Of a stretch of DNA of 62,747 bases, positions 16,071 through 27,843 are shown piece by piece. The DNA comes from Pseudomonadota bacterium (lineage in GTDB: Bacteria > Pseudomonadota > Alphaproteobacteria > Sphingomonadales > Sphingomonadaceae), in NCBI GenBank assembly GCA_029779535.1, contig JAKPAG010000034.1, forward strand, positions 1-62,747, read 5' to 3'. Both the position numbers and the translations under genes were made by a program. The first letter of the stretch is position 1; each line of letters starts with the position of its first letter. Below the pieces are notes generated by a model. The model was not told the origin of the DNA, searched no databases, and saw nothing but the letters and a program-made list of their open reading frames with translations.

Positions 16071-17048
16071 TCAGGGCAGCAGCAGGGTCGAACCCGTGGT
16101 CCGCCGCGCTTCCAGGTCGCGGTGCGCCTGGGCGGCGTCGAGCAGCGGATAGGTTTGCCCGACGGTCACCTTGACCGCGCCCGAGCCGACCATTTCCCAC
16201 AGCCGCGCCGCGCCGGCGCGCGCTTCCTCGGGCAGCTTGTAATAGTCATAGACGCCCGGGCGGGTGACGAACAGCGAGCCGCGCACCTGCAGGTCGCGCA
16301 GGGACACGCCGGTGACCGGGCCGCTGGCATTGCCGAAGCTGGCGATGATCCCGCGCGGCCCCGTGCAGTCGAGCGAGGTCTGCCAGCTTGCCGCGCCGAC
16401 GCCGTCATAGCTGGCGCGCACCCCGCGCCGGTCGGTCAGGGCGCGGACCTTGGCGACCAGATCGGGATCGTCCGAAAGGAACACTTCCTCGGCGCCACAT
16501 TCGCGGGCCAGCGCGATCTTGTCAGCGCTGCCGACCGTGCCGATCACCCGCACCCCGCGCGCTTTCAGCCATTGCAGCAGCAGTTGCCCGACGCCGCCCG
16601 CTGCTGCCGGGACCAGCGCCCATTCGCCGGGCTTGAGCGGAGCGCAGCGTTCCGCCAGCATTTCCACCGTCGCGCCTTTCAGCAGCACGGCGGCGGCGGT
16701 GCGGCTGTCGATGCTGTCGGGCAGGGGCAGCAGGTCCGCCGCCCTGGCGATCCGCGCCGTGGCATAGGCGCCCGGCGCGCCGCCGAAGCTGGCCGCCCGC
16801 ATCCCGGGCTTGAGGTGGCTCACCCCTTCGCCCACCGCCTCGATCACCCCGGCGGCTTCGAACCCCAGCCCGCCGGGCAGGCGCGAGGGATACAGCCCGG
16901 TGCGCAGGTAGGTGTCGATGAAGTTGAGGCCCACCGCCTCGTGCCGGATCAGCGCTTCGCCGGGGCCGGGGGCGGGCAGGTCAACCTCCTGCCACTGGAT
17001 CACTTCGGGGCCGCCGGTCTGGTGGATCACTGCCTGGACTGCACGCAT
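16071..17048 (-). CDS. NADPH:quinone oxidoreductase (QOR type)
   Basis: The protein has 325 residues. It matches the quinone oxidoreductase/zeta-crystallin branch of MDR enzymes: GLNFIDTYLRTGLYPSRLPG, LGFEAAGVIEAVGEGV, the NADPH-binding VPAAAGGVGQLLLQWLKARG and the C-terminal TGSTLLLP. It reduces quinones with NADPH in the cytosol. AAGGAG lies 6 bases before the ATG. It is distinct from the leuD-linked MDR gene (14231-15229) and only distantly related to it. Confidence 0.93.
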   Translation of the reverse strand: MRAVQAVIHQTGGPEVIQWQEVDLPAPGPGEALIRHEAVGLNFIDTYLRTGLYPSRLPGGLGFEAAGVIEAVGEGVSHLKPGMRAASFGGAPGAYATARIARAADLLPLPDSIDSRTAAAVLLKGATVEMLAERCAPLKPGEWALVPAAAGGVGQLLLQWLKARGVRVIGTVGSADKIALARECGAEEVFLSDDPDLVAKVRALTDRRGVRASYDGVGAASWQTSLDCTGPRGIIASFGNASGPVTGVSLRDLQVRGSLFVTRPGVYDYYKLPEEARAGAARLWEMVGSGAVKVTVGQTYPLLDAAQAHRDLEARRTTGSTLLLP

Positions 17049-17146
17049 CGTCTTCTCCTTGTCGTTCGCAGAATAGCCAGCGCGCGCGCCTTCTCAAGCG
17101 CAACAAAGCTGCTAGCCTTGGTAGTGTTTCCTTTCATGGAGTTATC

Positions 17147-19039
17147 ATGCGCAAGCCTGCCGCCCTGCTGTTGATTGCCGCCGCCCTGCCGCTGATGGGG
17201 CAGATCGCCCCAAGCCCCGCGCCGCTTGATCCGATGGCGAGCGACAAGACCCCCAGCTACGAATGGGTGCGCCCGCAGGCCGATTACATCCGCCGCGAAG
17301 TGATGGTGCCGATGCGCGACGGGACCAAGCTGTTCACCGTGATCGTGATGCGCAAGGGGACCAAGGACGGGCCGATCCTGCTCAGCCGCACGCCCTATAA
17401 CGCCACTGCCGCGACCAGCCGCAACCGCAGCCAGAAGATCGAGGAGATTCTGCCGGTGATGGACGCGCCGTTCGTCAACGATGGCTATATCCGAGTCTAC
17501 CAGGACATCCGGGGCATGTACAAATCGCAGGGCGATTACGTGATGACCCGTCCGCTGCGCGGGGCCCTGAACAAGACCAGGGTCGATCACGCCACCGACG
17601 CCTATGACACGATCGACTGGCTGGTGAAGAACGTGCCCGAAGCCAACGGCAAGGTCGCGACAATCGGTTCGTCCTACCTTGGCTTCACCACGCTGATGAG
17701 CCTGATCGATCCGCATCCCGCGCTGAAGGCGGCGGTGCCGCAATCGCCGATGGTCGATGGCTGGATGGGGGATGACTGGTTCCACAACGGCGCCTTCCGC
17801 ACGTTTGGCTTCGATTTTGCGCTGGGCCAGATGGTCGAGCGCGGCGGCGGCGCGGTGCCGATGGGCACGGGCGATGAATATGTCAGCTACCTCAAGGCCG
17901 GGTCATCGGCGGGCTATGCGCGGCTGTGGGGGATCGAGAACCTGCCGGTGGTGCGCAAGATGATGGAGCACCCCGCCTATGACAGCTACTGGCAGGAACA
18001 GGCGGTCGACAAGTTGCTGGCCAAGCGCAAGTTGACCGTGCCGACCCTGGTCATGCTGGGACAGTGGGACCAGGAAGACAGCTATGGCGCACCTGCCGTG
18101 TTCAAGGCGATCAAGGCCGCACAGCCCGACGCGCCGATCATGCTGGGGATCGGACCGTGGCGCCATTCCGGCGCGAATTACGAGGGTTCGAGCCTGGGGC
18201 CGCTGAAATTCGAGGGCGATACGGCGCTGCAGTTCCGGCTGAACTGGATCAAGCCGTTCTTCGACTGCCGGGTCAAGACCAATCCGCAGCCGTGCCCGGC
18301 GATGCCTGCTGCCATCACCTATGCCACTGGCGCGAACCGCTGGGAGGTTGACGCCAAATGGCCGGCGGGCACCGAAACCCCGCTTTACCTGACCCAGGAT
18401 TTCGGGCTCTCGTTCAGCCGCCCGCAGCAGGCCGGGGCGGATGACTATGTTTCCGATCCGGCCAAGCCCGTGCCGTTCCTGCCGCGCCCGATCCGGATGG
18501 ACGGGGATGAATGGCGCACCTGGCTGGTGCAGGATCAGCGCTTTGTCGATGGGCGGCCTGATGTGTTGAGCTATGTCACGCCGGTGCTGGACAAGCCGGT
18601 CCACATCAAGGGCGCGCCGCGCGTCGACCTCCATGCCTCGACCAGCGGGCAGGATAGCGACTGGGTGGTCAAACTGATCGACGTTGGCCCGGACGAGCAG
18701 AGCGCGAACCCGGTGATGGCCGGTTACCAGCTGGCCGTGGGGATCGAGATCTTCCGGGGGCGCTATGTTGGCGGCTTCGACAAGCCGATGCCGCTGACCC
18801 CGGGGGCAACTTATCGCTTCGGGTGGAACCTGCCGAGCGTCAACCACGTGTTCCAGCCGGGTCACCGCATCATGGTGCAGGTGCAGTCCAGCCTTTACCC
18901 GCTCTACGATCGCAACCCGCAGACCTGGGTGCCCTCGATCTTCGACGCGCCGCCTTCGGCATACAGGAAGGCGACGCAGACGGTGAAGTGGGGCGGGGCC
19001 GAGGCCAGCGCGATTTATCTGCCGGTGGTGGCGGACTGA
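17147..19039 (+). CDS. Secreted CocE/NonD hydrolase, alpha-amino-acid ester hydrolase type
   Basis: The protein has 630 residues with an N-terminal signal peptide (MRKPAALLLIAAALPLMGQI). The alpha/beta hydrolase triad is visible: nucleophile Ser176 in GSSYLGF, Asp308 in GQWDQED, His340 in GPWRHSG. These positions nearly match the triad reported for the Xanthomonas alpha-amino-acid ester hydrolase. A C-terminal jelly-roll (about 470-625, with WNLPSVNHVFQPGHRIMVQV) completes the X-Pro dipeptidyl-peptidase-like architecture. It probably cleaves or transfers acyl groups of amino-acid esters or beta-lactams in the periplasm. Confidence 0.9.
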   Translation: MRKPAALLLIAAALPLMGQIAPSPAPLDPMASDKTPSYEWVRPQADYIRREVMVPMRDGTKLFTVIVMRKGTKDGPILLSRTPYNATAATSRNRSQKIEEILPVMDAPFVNDGYIRVYQDIRGMYKSQGDYVMTRPLRGALNKTRVDHATDAYDTIDWLVKNVPEANGKVATIGSSYLGFTTLMSLIDPHPALKAAVPQSPMVDGWMGDDWFHNGAFRTFGFDFALGQMVERGGGAVPMGTGDEYVSYLKAGSSAGYARLWGIENLPVVRKMMEHPAYDSYWQEQAVDKLLAKRKLTVPTLVMLGQWDQEDSYGAPAVFKAIKAAQPDAPIMLGIGPWRHSGANYEGSSLGPLKFEGDTALQFRLNWIKPFFDCRVKTNPQPCPAMPAAITYATGANRWEVDAKWPAGTETPLYLTQDFGLSFSRPQQAGADDYVSDPAKPVPFLPRPIRMDGDEWRTWLVQDQRFVDGRPDVLSYVTPVLDKPVHIKGAPRVDLHASTSGQDSDWVVKLIDVGPDEQSANPVMAGYQLAVGIEIFRGRYVGGFDKPMPLTPGATYRFGWNLPSVNHVFQPGHRIMVQVQSSLYPLYDRNPQTWVPSIFDAPPSAYRKATQTVKWGGAEASAIYLPVVAD

Positions 19040-19043
19040 CGGA

Positions 19044-20330
19044 TCAGCCCGCCGCCTTGCTCGCCGCGGTGAACAGCCGCAGGCGCAGCTTGGCGAAGTC
19101 CGGGATGCCATAGGCGTCGGGATCGGCCAGCCCGGTCACGCTGTCGCGGCCGAAGCAGTGAGCCAGCTGGATGTCCTCCGGCTGGATCATCTTGCGCAGC
19201 GCAACCGAATAGAACGTGCGGACGCGCGGCATGCGGTGGTCGGCCGGGTCCTGGTCGACCACCAGCGCCAGACGGTCCGACGCCAGGCGCACCACCGAAC
19301 CGATCGGATAGGCGCCCACCGCCTCGACAAAGGCGGACAGGATTTCGGGGTCGAACTTGCCGTCCATTTCCGACATCTCGACAATCGCGGTGGCCGGGTC
19401 GAGCCCGCGCCGGCGGCTCGAATCGGTTACCAGCATGTCATAGGTGTCGCAGATCGCCGCCATGCGCGAGAGCACGCTGATCTGGTCGCCCTTGAGCCCG
19501 GCGGGATAGCCGGAGCCGTCCATCCGCTCGTGATGCTGCAAGGCCACCAGCGCGACATCCTCGGGAATATCGCCGCCCATGCGCAGGTAATCGTAGCCCA
19601 GCGTGGTGTGGTTGCGCAGCAGGGCATCACCGAATTCGCGGTAGTCGCCGTCGCATTCATCCAGGTTGATCGGCAGGTGCCCGATCCCGACATCCAGCAG
19701 CAGCCCGGCCATGCCGGCGCTGCGGATCATCATCGGCCCCAGCTTCATCGTCTTGCCAAGCGAGATCATCAGTGCGCTGACCGCCAGGGAATGCTGGTAG
19801 ATGAACTGGTTGTCGCGCTTGCATCGCATCAGCCCGTTGAAGGCGTGCGGGTTGCGCTGCACCGAGGCGAAGATGTCGGAAATCACCGGCTCGACTTCGG
19901 TGGCGTTGACCGCCTTGCCCAGCCGGCTCGACAGGAACACCTTGCTGACCAGCTTCTCGCCGCGCTTGGCCACGGTCTGGGCCATGCCGAATTCGCGGGC
20001 CATGCCGGTGCGCGCGGTGGAGGCGAAGTCGGGCTTGTCGTCGTGGCTGACCAGCGGGCGGCGGCGCGCCGAGGGGGCCTGCGCGGGGGGCGAGAAGACC
20101 CGCCGCACCGGGGCTTCGCCCGCTTCGCCGCGCGGGCGCGGTTCCACGTCGCGGCCCTTGGAAATATCGATCACCACGGCGTCGATCTCGCTGTGGCGCA
20201 GGTCCGCCAGGGTCTGCGTATCGTCCAGCACGAACCGTGATTTCCAGAACGGATGCTTCAGCCAGCTCCCTTCCAGCTTGTGGACGAACATGCCCAGTTC
20301 GACCTGCGAAGGGGCGATCTTTTTCAACAT
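19044..20330 (-). CDS. DUF3391 plus HD-GYP domain protein with a degenerate HD motif
   Basis: The protein has 428 residues from ATG 20330. The longer frame is excluded because it would run through the tRNA gene, and the family usually starts at MLKKI. DUF3391 is at about 1-130. The HD-GYP region is at about 175-330, with LQHHERMDGSGYPAGLKG intact. The catalytic HDxGK is replaced by LDVGI (Leu212, Asp213, Ile216), so metal binding and c-di-GMP hydrolysis may be lost and the protein may act as a c-di-GMP receptor or scaffold. It is cytosolic. Confidence 0.88.
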   Translation of the reverse strand: MLKKIAPSQVELGMFVHKLEGSWLKHPFWKSRFVLDDTQTLADLRHSEIDAVVIDISKGRDVEPRPRGEAGEAPVRRVFSPPAQAPSARRRPLVSHDDKPDFASTARTGMAREFGMAQTVAKRGEKLVSKVFLSSRLGKAVNATEVEPVISDIFASVQRNPHAFNGLMRCKRDNQFIYQHSLAVSALMISLGKTMKLGPMMIRSAGMAGLLLDVGIGHLPINLDECDGDYREFGDALLRNHTTLGYDYLRMGGDIPEDVALVALQHHERMDGSGYPAGLKGDQISVLSRMAAICDTYDMLVTDSSRRRGLDPATAIVEMSEMDGKFDPEILSAFVEAVGAYPIGSVVRLASDRLALVVDQDPADHRMPRVRTFYSVALRKMIQPEDIQLAHCFGRDSVTGLADPDAYGIPDFAKLRLRLFTAASKAAG

Positions 20331-20494
20331 CTTGCGCCTGCTAACCCTGTTTGTTTGCCGTCCGAACGGCATAGGCCCGCCGGGCTGCATTTGTGTTAGG
20401 CGGGCATAGGGAAAAGGCCGTAGTCGGGCATGCGGCGCACGGCCCGAACCAGGCGCGCGTGGCGCGGCGAAATGGCTGGAAATGCAGGAAATGC

Positions 20495-20569
20495 TGGCTG
20501 GGGCGGCAGGATTCGAACCTGCGAATGCCGGTACCAAAAACCGGTGCCTTACCACTTGGCGACGCCCCA
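20495..20569 (-). tRNA. tRNA-Gln (anticodon TTG)
   Basis: On the minus strand the acceptor stem TGGGGCG pairs with CGCCCCA. The anticodon arm CCGGT-TTTTGGT-ACCGG gives TTG at 34-36 (reads CAA). The T arm contains GGTTCGAATCC, and a genomic CCA end is encoded. All arms fold. Confidence 0.95.
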
Positions 20570-20616
20570 GCGGGAGCGCGGCCTATAGGCAGGCCGCGCT
20601 GGCTTGGGAAGGGGGT

Positions 20617-21459
20617 TTAGACGATCAGTTCGACGCCGTCGAAATCGGCCGCGCTGTGGCGTTCGGGCATCCGCTGGGTATTGACCACCCGGCCGCGCTG
20701 CACCGCCGGGCGGGCGGCGATTTCGCCAACCCAGCGGCCCACCGCCTCGTACTGGTCCAGTTCCAGGAACTCGCGCGTGTTGCCATAGGCGAGGCCGGTG
20801 TAGAGATTGCCGAGCCAGGTGAAGGCGGCCATGTCGGCGATCGAATATTCGTCACCGGCCAGGAACCGCGTTTCGCGCAGGCGGTTGTTTGCCACGTCAA
20901 ACAGGCGCTTGGTTTCCATTGCATAGCGGTTGATCGCATATTCGATCTTGACCGGGGCATAGTGGTAGAAGTGGCCATAGCCGCCGCCGATGAACGGGGC
21001 ACTGCCCATCTGCCACATAAGCCAGCACAGGCATTCGGTGCGGCCCGCCAGGTCCTGCGGGATGAAGGCCTTGAACTTGTCTGCCAGGTGCAGCAGCATC
21101 GCCCCGCTTTCGAACAGGCGCAGCGGCTGGTCGCCGCTTCGGTCGCACATCGCGGGGATCTTGCTGTTGGGGTTGAGCGCGACAAAGCCCGAACCGAACT
21201 GGTCGCCCTGGCCGATGTTGATCATCCAGGCGTCGTATTCCGCCCCGGCGTGACCGGCCGCGAGCAGCTCTTCCAGCATGATCGTGACCTTCTGGCCGTT
21301 GGGCGTGCCCAGCGAATAGAGCTGGAAGGGATGCTGGCCCACCGGCAGTTCCCGGTCGAACTGCGCGCCGGCGGTGGGGCGGTTGATATTGGCGAACTGC
21401 CCCCCGTTGGACTTGTCCCAGATCCAGACTGGCGGCGGGGCATATTCGGCATCGGCCAT
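20617..21459 (-). CDS. yghU: YghU-like glutathione-dependent disulfide-bond oxidoreductase
   Basis: The protein has 280 residues. The N-terminus WIWDKSNGGQFANINRPTAG, then LPVGQHPFQLYSLGTPNGQK and GGGYGHFYHYAPVKIEYAIN, is near-identical in pattern to E. coli YghU, a nu-class glutathione transferase that binds two glutathiones and reduces disulfides. ATG 21459 follows an AGAGGAA ribosome site. The protein is cytosolic. Confidence 0.93.
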   Translation of the reverse strand: MADAEYAPPPVWIWDKSNGGQFANINRPTAGAQFDRELPVGQHPFQLYSLGTPNGQKVTIMLEELLAAGHAGAEYDAWMINIGQGDQFGSGFVALNPNSKIPAMCDRSGDQPLRLFESGAMLLHLADKFKAFIPQDLAGRTECLCWLMWQMGSAPFIGGGYGHFYHYAPVKIEYAINRYAMETKRLFDVANNRLRETRFLAGDEYSIADMAAFTWLGNLYTGLAYGNTREFLELDQYEAVGRWVGEIAARPAVQRGRVVNTQRMPERHSAADFDGVELIV

Positions 21460-21603
21460 GGGGAAGTTCCTCTTGCAAATTTTGTAAGTTACTACGCATA
21501 AATGCGCGTCATGCGACTGGATCGCAAGAGGGAACATTGCGATGTTTCGCCGCCTTGCGCAATCGCGGTTGCACCGCGCTGCGCAGGCGCTAGTTCAGGC
21601 GGC

Positions 21604-23247
<1,644 letters not shown>

Positions 23248-23351
23248 GGCGCGTTTTGCAGCGCGGCCTGTTCACAATGTCCGATCCCGCTGATTGACAG
23301 CGGGCCGCGCCCCTCCGATCCCGGCGCTGCTTGGGCGCGGAGGAGGCGGAC

Positions 23352-24197
23352 ATGGCGGACACGGTGGAATTCCTGGACGGGCGGCGGCATGTGCCGACGG
23401 CCAGCAGCGTGCTGGTCAGTTCGTCGCGCTGGCTGAACGAGCCGCGCATCCGCGACTGGATCACCACCGAATGCCTGCGCCGCAACGGCGCGGACCATCC
23501 GCTGGTGGACGATCTGGGCAGCCTTGTCGCCGCGATCGACCGGGTGCGGGACCGCGACCATGTCGACCGGCTGATCCAGGCTGAACGCCGGGCCAACCCG
23601 GCGCTGGACCGCTGGTTTGCCGACCGCTTCATTTCGACCTATTCGGTCGCCGATCTGGGCGAATATGCGCCGGGATCGCTGGGCCGCCAACTGCACGATC
23701 AGATGCTCAGGCTGGACCTGACGTTGGAACTGCTGCCTCAGCGCCGCGAGGACCCGAATTGGGCACCGGCGGCCGATCTCGATTATTTCACCCTGCGGAC
23801 CGGGCAGGCCCACGATTTCGACCACCTGATCGGTGAAGTCGGCTTCGATGCCGTGGCCGAGGCGTTCACCGCCGGGCTGCGCAGCGGCAACATGTTCGCC
23901 CACGTTGGCGCGGACCTCGCGGGGGAATTGCTGGTGACCAACACCCTGGTCACTTTCCCGTGGTTGTTCCGCACCATGCTGCACTATCCTCAGGCCTGGC
24001 CGCAGCTGTGGCACAACTTCAGCCACGGCTACGAAGTCGGCGCGCAGAGCGCCTGCCTGTTTACCGTGCGCTGGGAGGACTACCTCCACCTGACCCCGGC
24101 CGACGCGCGCGAGGCGCTGGGCGTGCGGGGCTTTCGCGGCGCGAACGACAGCAGCGCCGCTTCGCTGGTGTTCGGGGAAGGGCGGCTGATCTTCTAG
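23352..24197 (+). CDS. Coq4-family protein, probable ubiquinone biosynthesis factor
   Basis: The protein has 281 residues. It carries the Coq4 signature HDxxHx11E exactly: His154-Asp-Phe-Asp-His158 and Glu170, in GQAHDFDHLIGEVGFDAVAE. The remaining helical sequence, with LGEYAPGSLGRQLHDQM before it, fits the family. Coq4-like proteins bind a metal and act in late steps of ubiquinone assembly; alphaproteobacterial members can take part in ring decarboxylation/hydroxylation. GGAGG precedes ATG 23352. Confidence 0.8.
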   Translation: MADTVEFLDGRRHVPTASSVLVSSSRWLNEPRIRDWITTECLRRNGADHPLVDDLGSLVAAIDRVRDRDHVDRLIQAERRANPALDRWFADRFISTYSVADLGEYAPGSLGRQLHDQMLRLDLTLELLPQRREDPNWAPAADLDYFTLRTGQAHDFDHLIGEVGFDAVAEAFTAGLRSGNMFAHVGADLAGELLVTNTLVTFPWLFRTMLHYPQAWPQLWHNFSHGYEVGAQSACLFTVRWEDYLHLTPADAREALGVRGFRGANDSSAASLVFGEGRLIF

Positions 24198-24207
24198 GGC
24201 TCGAACC

Positions 24208-25575
24208 CTAGGCCGACAGGTGCTGCCAGGGCCCGGTGATCGCAAAGGTCCGGCCCGGGCTGTAGGCGTTGAGGAACAGCACTTTGCCATCGGGGGAAAA
24301 GCAGGCCCCGGCGAGCTCGGTTTGCAGCCGCAGCCGGGCGAGGGTGAACGGCTGGCCGGCGCGGGTCAGCCCGCGCACGTGGTTGTCGAGCGGGCTGGTC
24401 GGCTGGTCTTCGCAGATCAGCAGCTGGCCATCCGGCGCGATGGTGACGTTGTCGCCGTAGAAGAACTCCCTGGCGTCGCGGCTTTCGTAGAACAGCTGCA
24501 ACCGCTCCGCCCCGGCGGCCAGCGATAGCCGCCAGACCTGCCCGAGCTGGGCCTGCCCGCCCGAGGTGGAGATGAAGTAGAGCTCGCCCACGCCCATGTG
24601 GATCCCTTCGCCCCGGGCAAAGCGCAGCGCGCCAATTGCCAGGCCGCGCTGGCGCAGGTCGTCCGCCGGGCTTTCGGGATCGGCAAGGTCGACCCAGCGC
24701 ACCGCGTGCCATTGCCCGGCCGCGAAATCCTGGCTGGTCCAGTTGCGCGAATCGGTGGTCGCCCCGGCGGGCATGGCCAGCGCCTGCAGCCGCCCGCCCG
24801 CCGCCAGGTTGCCCGGGCTGGCGGGCAGAAAGCGATAGAGCAGCCCGTCGCCCTGATCCTCGGTCAGGTAGACCGAGCCGCTGGCGGGATCGATGACGGC
24901 GGCTTCGTGGCGGAACCGGCCCATCGCCTTCAGCGGCACGGCGCTGACCGCGCCGTTTGCGGCGGCGGGCACTTCGAAGACATAGCCGTGATCGCGCTGG
25001 ACGCTGCCGGGCAGGGTGGTGTCCTCCTCGCAGGTCAGCCATGTGCCCCACGGGGTCACGCCCCCGGCGCAGTTGCGGATCGTGCCGGTGAGCGAGCGGA
25101 ACTGCCGTTCCACCGCCAGCGTCGCGGCATCGAGGACCAGGGTGGTGGTGCCGCCGGGCAGGACCGTGCCGGCGCTGGTCGCATCATAGCCCGCCAGCAG
25201 CGCGCCGCCGCCATCCGCGCCGGGTGACAGCTCGTGATTACGGACCAGCGCCAGTTTGCCCCCGGGCAAGGCGAAACAGCCCATCCCGTCGAAATTGTCG
25301 GGCACGCGCAGCGCGTCGCTCATCGTGTCGCCCACGCGGGAGAGCACGCGGTAGGAAAAGCCCGCTGGCAGGTCGAGCAGGCCCGCCGCATCCGTCTGGA
25401 GCGCGCCATAACCGACCGGCGCGGGCGTGGGCGTAGGCCCGGGCAAGGTGCCGCCGCCCGCCGTGCCGCCGCCGCTCGCCCCGCTCGATCCGCCGCCGCC
25501 GCAATTGGCCAGGGCAAGCGCGCCGAAGGCGGCGCTGGTGGCGCTCAGGAAACGGCGGCGATCAAGCGGTTGCAT
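24208..25575 (-). CDS. PhoX/DUF839-family secreted protein (Tat substrate)
   Basis: The protein has 455 residues. The N-terminus MQPLDRRRFLSATSAAFGAL has the twin-arginine pattern RRRFLS followed by a hydrophobic stretch and a Cys (LANCGGGGS), so it may be a Tat-exported lipoprotein, although Asn at -1 is unusual. The body matches the DUF839/PhoX beta-propeller family (GMGCFALPGGKLALVRNHEL, GGVTPWGTWLTCEED, FYESRDAREFFYGDNVTIAP). Some members are calcium-dependent alkaline phosphatases; this one is unproven. It is convergent with the Coq4 gene, 10 bases apart. Confidence 0.85.
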   Translation of the reverse strand: MQPLDRRRFLSATSAAFGALALANCGGGGSSGASGGGTAGGGTLPGPTPTPAPVGYGALQTDAAGLLDLPAGFSYRVLSRVGDTMSDALRVPDNFDGMGCFALPGGKLALVRNHELSPGADGGGALLAGYDATSAGTVLPGGTTTLVLDAATLAVERQFRSLTGTIRNCAGGVTPWGTWLTCEEDTTLPGSVQRDHGYVFEVPAAANGAVSAVPLKAMGRFRHEAAVIDPASGSVYLTEDQGDGLLYRFLPASPGNLAAGGRLQALAMPAGATTDSRNWTSQDFAAGQWHAVRWVDLADPESPADDLRQRGLAIGALRFARGEGIHMGVGELYFISTSGGQAQLGQVWRLSLAAGAERLQLFYESRDAREFFYGDNVTIAPDGQLLICEDQPTSPLDNHVRGLTRAGQPFTLARLRLQTELAGACFSPDGKVLFLNAYSPGRTFAITGPWQHLSA

Positions 25576-25602
25576 CGCGGCAGGGTGCCGCAGGCAGGCC
25601 AA

Positions 25603-26691
<1,089 letters not shown>

Positions 26692-26857
26692 GGCAGCGGG
26701 TTCCTCAACAGTATGGAGCGCGGCTCTTGAATGAAAATTTCACGCTGCGCAAGGGAAATGGAATAAATGAAAAGGCTTTATATCCCTTTCCTGCATAGCC
26801 GGGATTGCGCCAAAGGCCAAGCCACCGCATGATGAACTGTCCAAGGAGATCAAGCCT

Positions 26858-27481
26858 GTGAAGTTCAAGCTGTTTGCCGCTCTGCTCGTCACTCCGATCC
26901 TGTCCGCCCCGGCGCTCGCGGCCGATCCGGCCCTGCCCAGGCCCGGGCCGCTGACCTGCCAGGGGCCGATCAAGCCGGGCGATACGGCCGCCAGCCTCAA
27001 GGCGCGCTATGGCAAGCAGGCCGAAGTGATGACGGTCGACGGGGCAGAGGGCGAACAGGTCAAGGTGCTGATGCTGTGGGGCAGCCACAAGCAACTGCGG
27101 ATGGAAGTGCGGTTCTGGGACGAAGCGATGACCCGGCTGGCGACGGTACAGCCCTATGGGGATGCGCAGTGGACCATCGCCGGGCTGACTGTGGGCGATC
27201 CTTACGCCAAGGTCGAACAGCTGAATGGCCGGCCGTTCCGCTTTTCCGGGTTCGACTGGGACTACGGCGGCTATGTCACGGCGCTGGGCGGGGGCAAGCT
27301 GGCGCGGCTGCCGGGCGGCTGCACCGTGTCGATCCGGCTGGCGCTGCCCGAAGGCGAAGCCGCGCCCGACCGCATGATGGGCGACCGCGCCCTGTCGTCG
27401 CGCGATCCGGCGCTGAAGCGGCTGAAGCCGATGGTCGATGAATTGAGCCTGGGCTGGCCCGCGCCCAAGGACATGCCCTGA
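26858..27481 (+). CDS. Exported hypothetical protein (207 aa)
   Basis: GTG 26858 is supported by AAGGAG 9 bases upstream and by the signal peptide that follows (KFKLFAALLVTPILSAPALA, cleavage near ALAADP). The mature part has two Cys and a PGDTAASLKARYGKQAE segment that recalls small periplasmic repeats sensing ligand or wall. I do not recognise the family. A perfect-stem hairpin lies 27 bases downstream. Confidence 0.7.
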   Translation: MKFKLFAALLVTPILSAPALAADPALPRPGPLTCQGPIKPGDTAASLKARYGKQAEVMTVDGAEGEQVKVLMLWGSHKQLRMEVRFWDEAMTRLATVQPYGDAQWTIAGLTVGDPYAKVEQLNGRPFRFSGFDWDYGGYVTALGGGKLARLPGGCTVSIRLALPEGEAAPDRMMGDRALSSRDPALKRLKPMVDELSLGWPAPKDMP

Positions 27482-27507
27482 AGGTCTTTGAGCAAAGCCG
27501 GAAATGA

Positions 27508-27543
27508 GAAGGGCTGCCCCGGTCAATCCTGAAGCAGCCCTTC
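27508..27543. terminator. Hairpin between convergent units
   Basis: GAAGGGCTGC (27508-27517) and GCAGCCCTTC (27534-27543) form a perfect 10-base stem with a 16-base loop. It sits after the plus-strand gene ending at 27481 and after the minus-strand small gene candidate at 27599-27655, so it could serve both. There is no long T tract on either strand. Confidence 0.55.
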
Positions 27544-27598
27544 ACATGGTCAGCGGCCGGAAGCGCCGCTCACGAAGCCTTTATCGCCAGATCGAAAC

Positions 27599-27655
27599 TC
27601 AGCGATAATGCCTCGCGCTGCGGATTACCGACCTCCCTGCTGAACCATGAGACAT
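27599..27655 (-). CDS. Candidate small-protein gene (18 aa) with a perfect ribosome-binding site
   Basis: On the minus strand AAAGGAGGTGA (27669-27659) is an 11-base perfect complement of the 16S rRNA tail. Its GGAGG core lies 6 bases before ATG 27655, the ideal spacing. The frame encodes MSHGSAGRSVIRSARHYR and stops at 27599. An overlapping frame from GTG 27662 to 27570 (30 residues, MTDVSWFSREVGNPQREALS...) is more protein-like in composition but too close to the ribosome site. No annotated gene follows, and a hairpin terminator lies at 27508-27543. It could be a stand-alone small protein or a leader peptide. Confidence 0.45.
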   Translation of the reverse strand: MSHGSAGRSVIRSARHYR

Positions 27656-27690
27656 CGGTCACCTCCTTTCGCGCTGTTTGAGCCAAAGAC

Positions 27691-27706
27691 GCCCCCTCTC
27701 GGGGGC
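27691..27706 (-). other. Hairpin before the small-protein candidate
   Basis: GCCCCC-TCTC-GGGGGC is a perfect 6-base stem with a tetraloop, read on the minus strand as GCCCCCGAGAGGGGGC followed by GTCTTT. It lies about 22 bases upstream of the ribosome site described at 27659 and could act as an attenuator or a weak terminator. Confidence 0.45.
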
Positions 27707-27843
27707 TGGGGCGAAGCGGTCCGAACCGCCGCGTCCTTGTGCTTAGGTGTGTCTGATTCCGCGCTGCACAACAAGTCTTGCAAAGTTTTTTTTCGGCGTC
27801 AGAATTCGAGGCTTCCGGCCGGTCTCGGCCCGGTTTTCCACCG

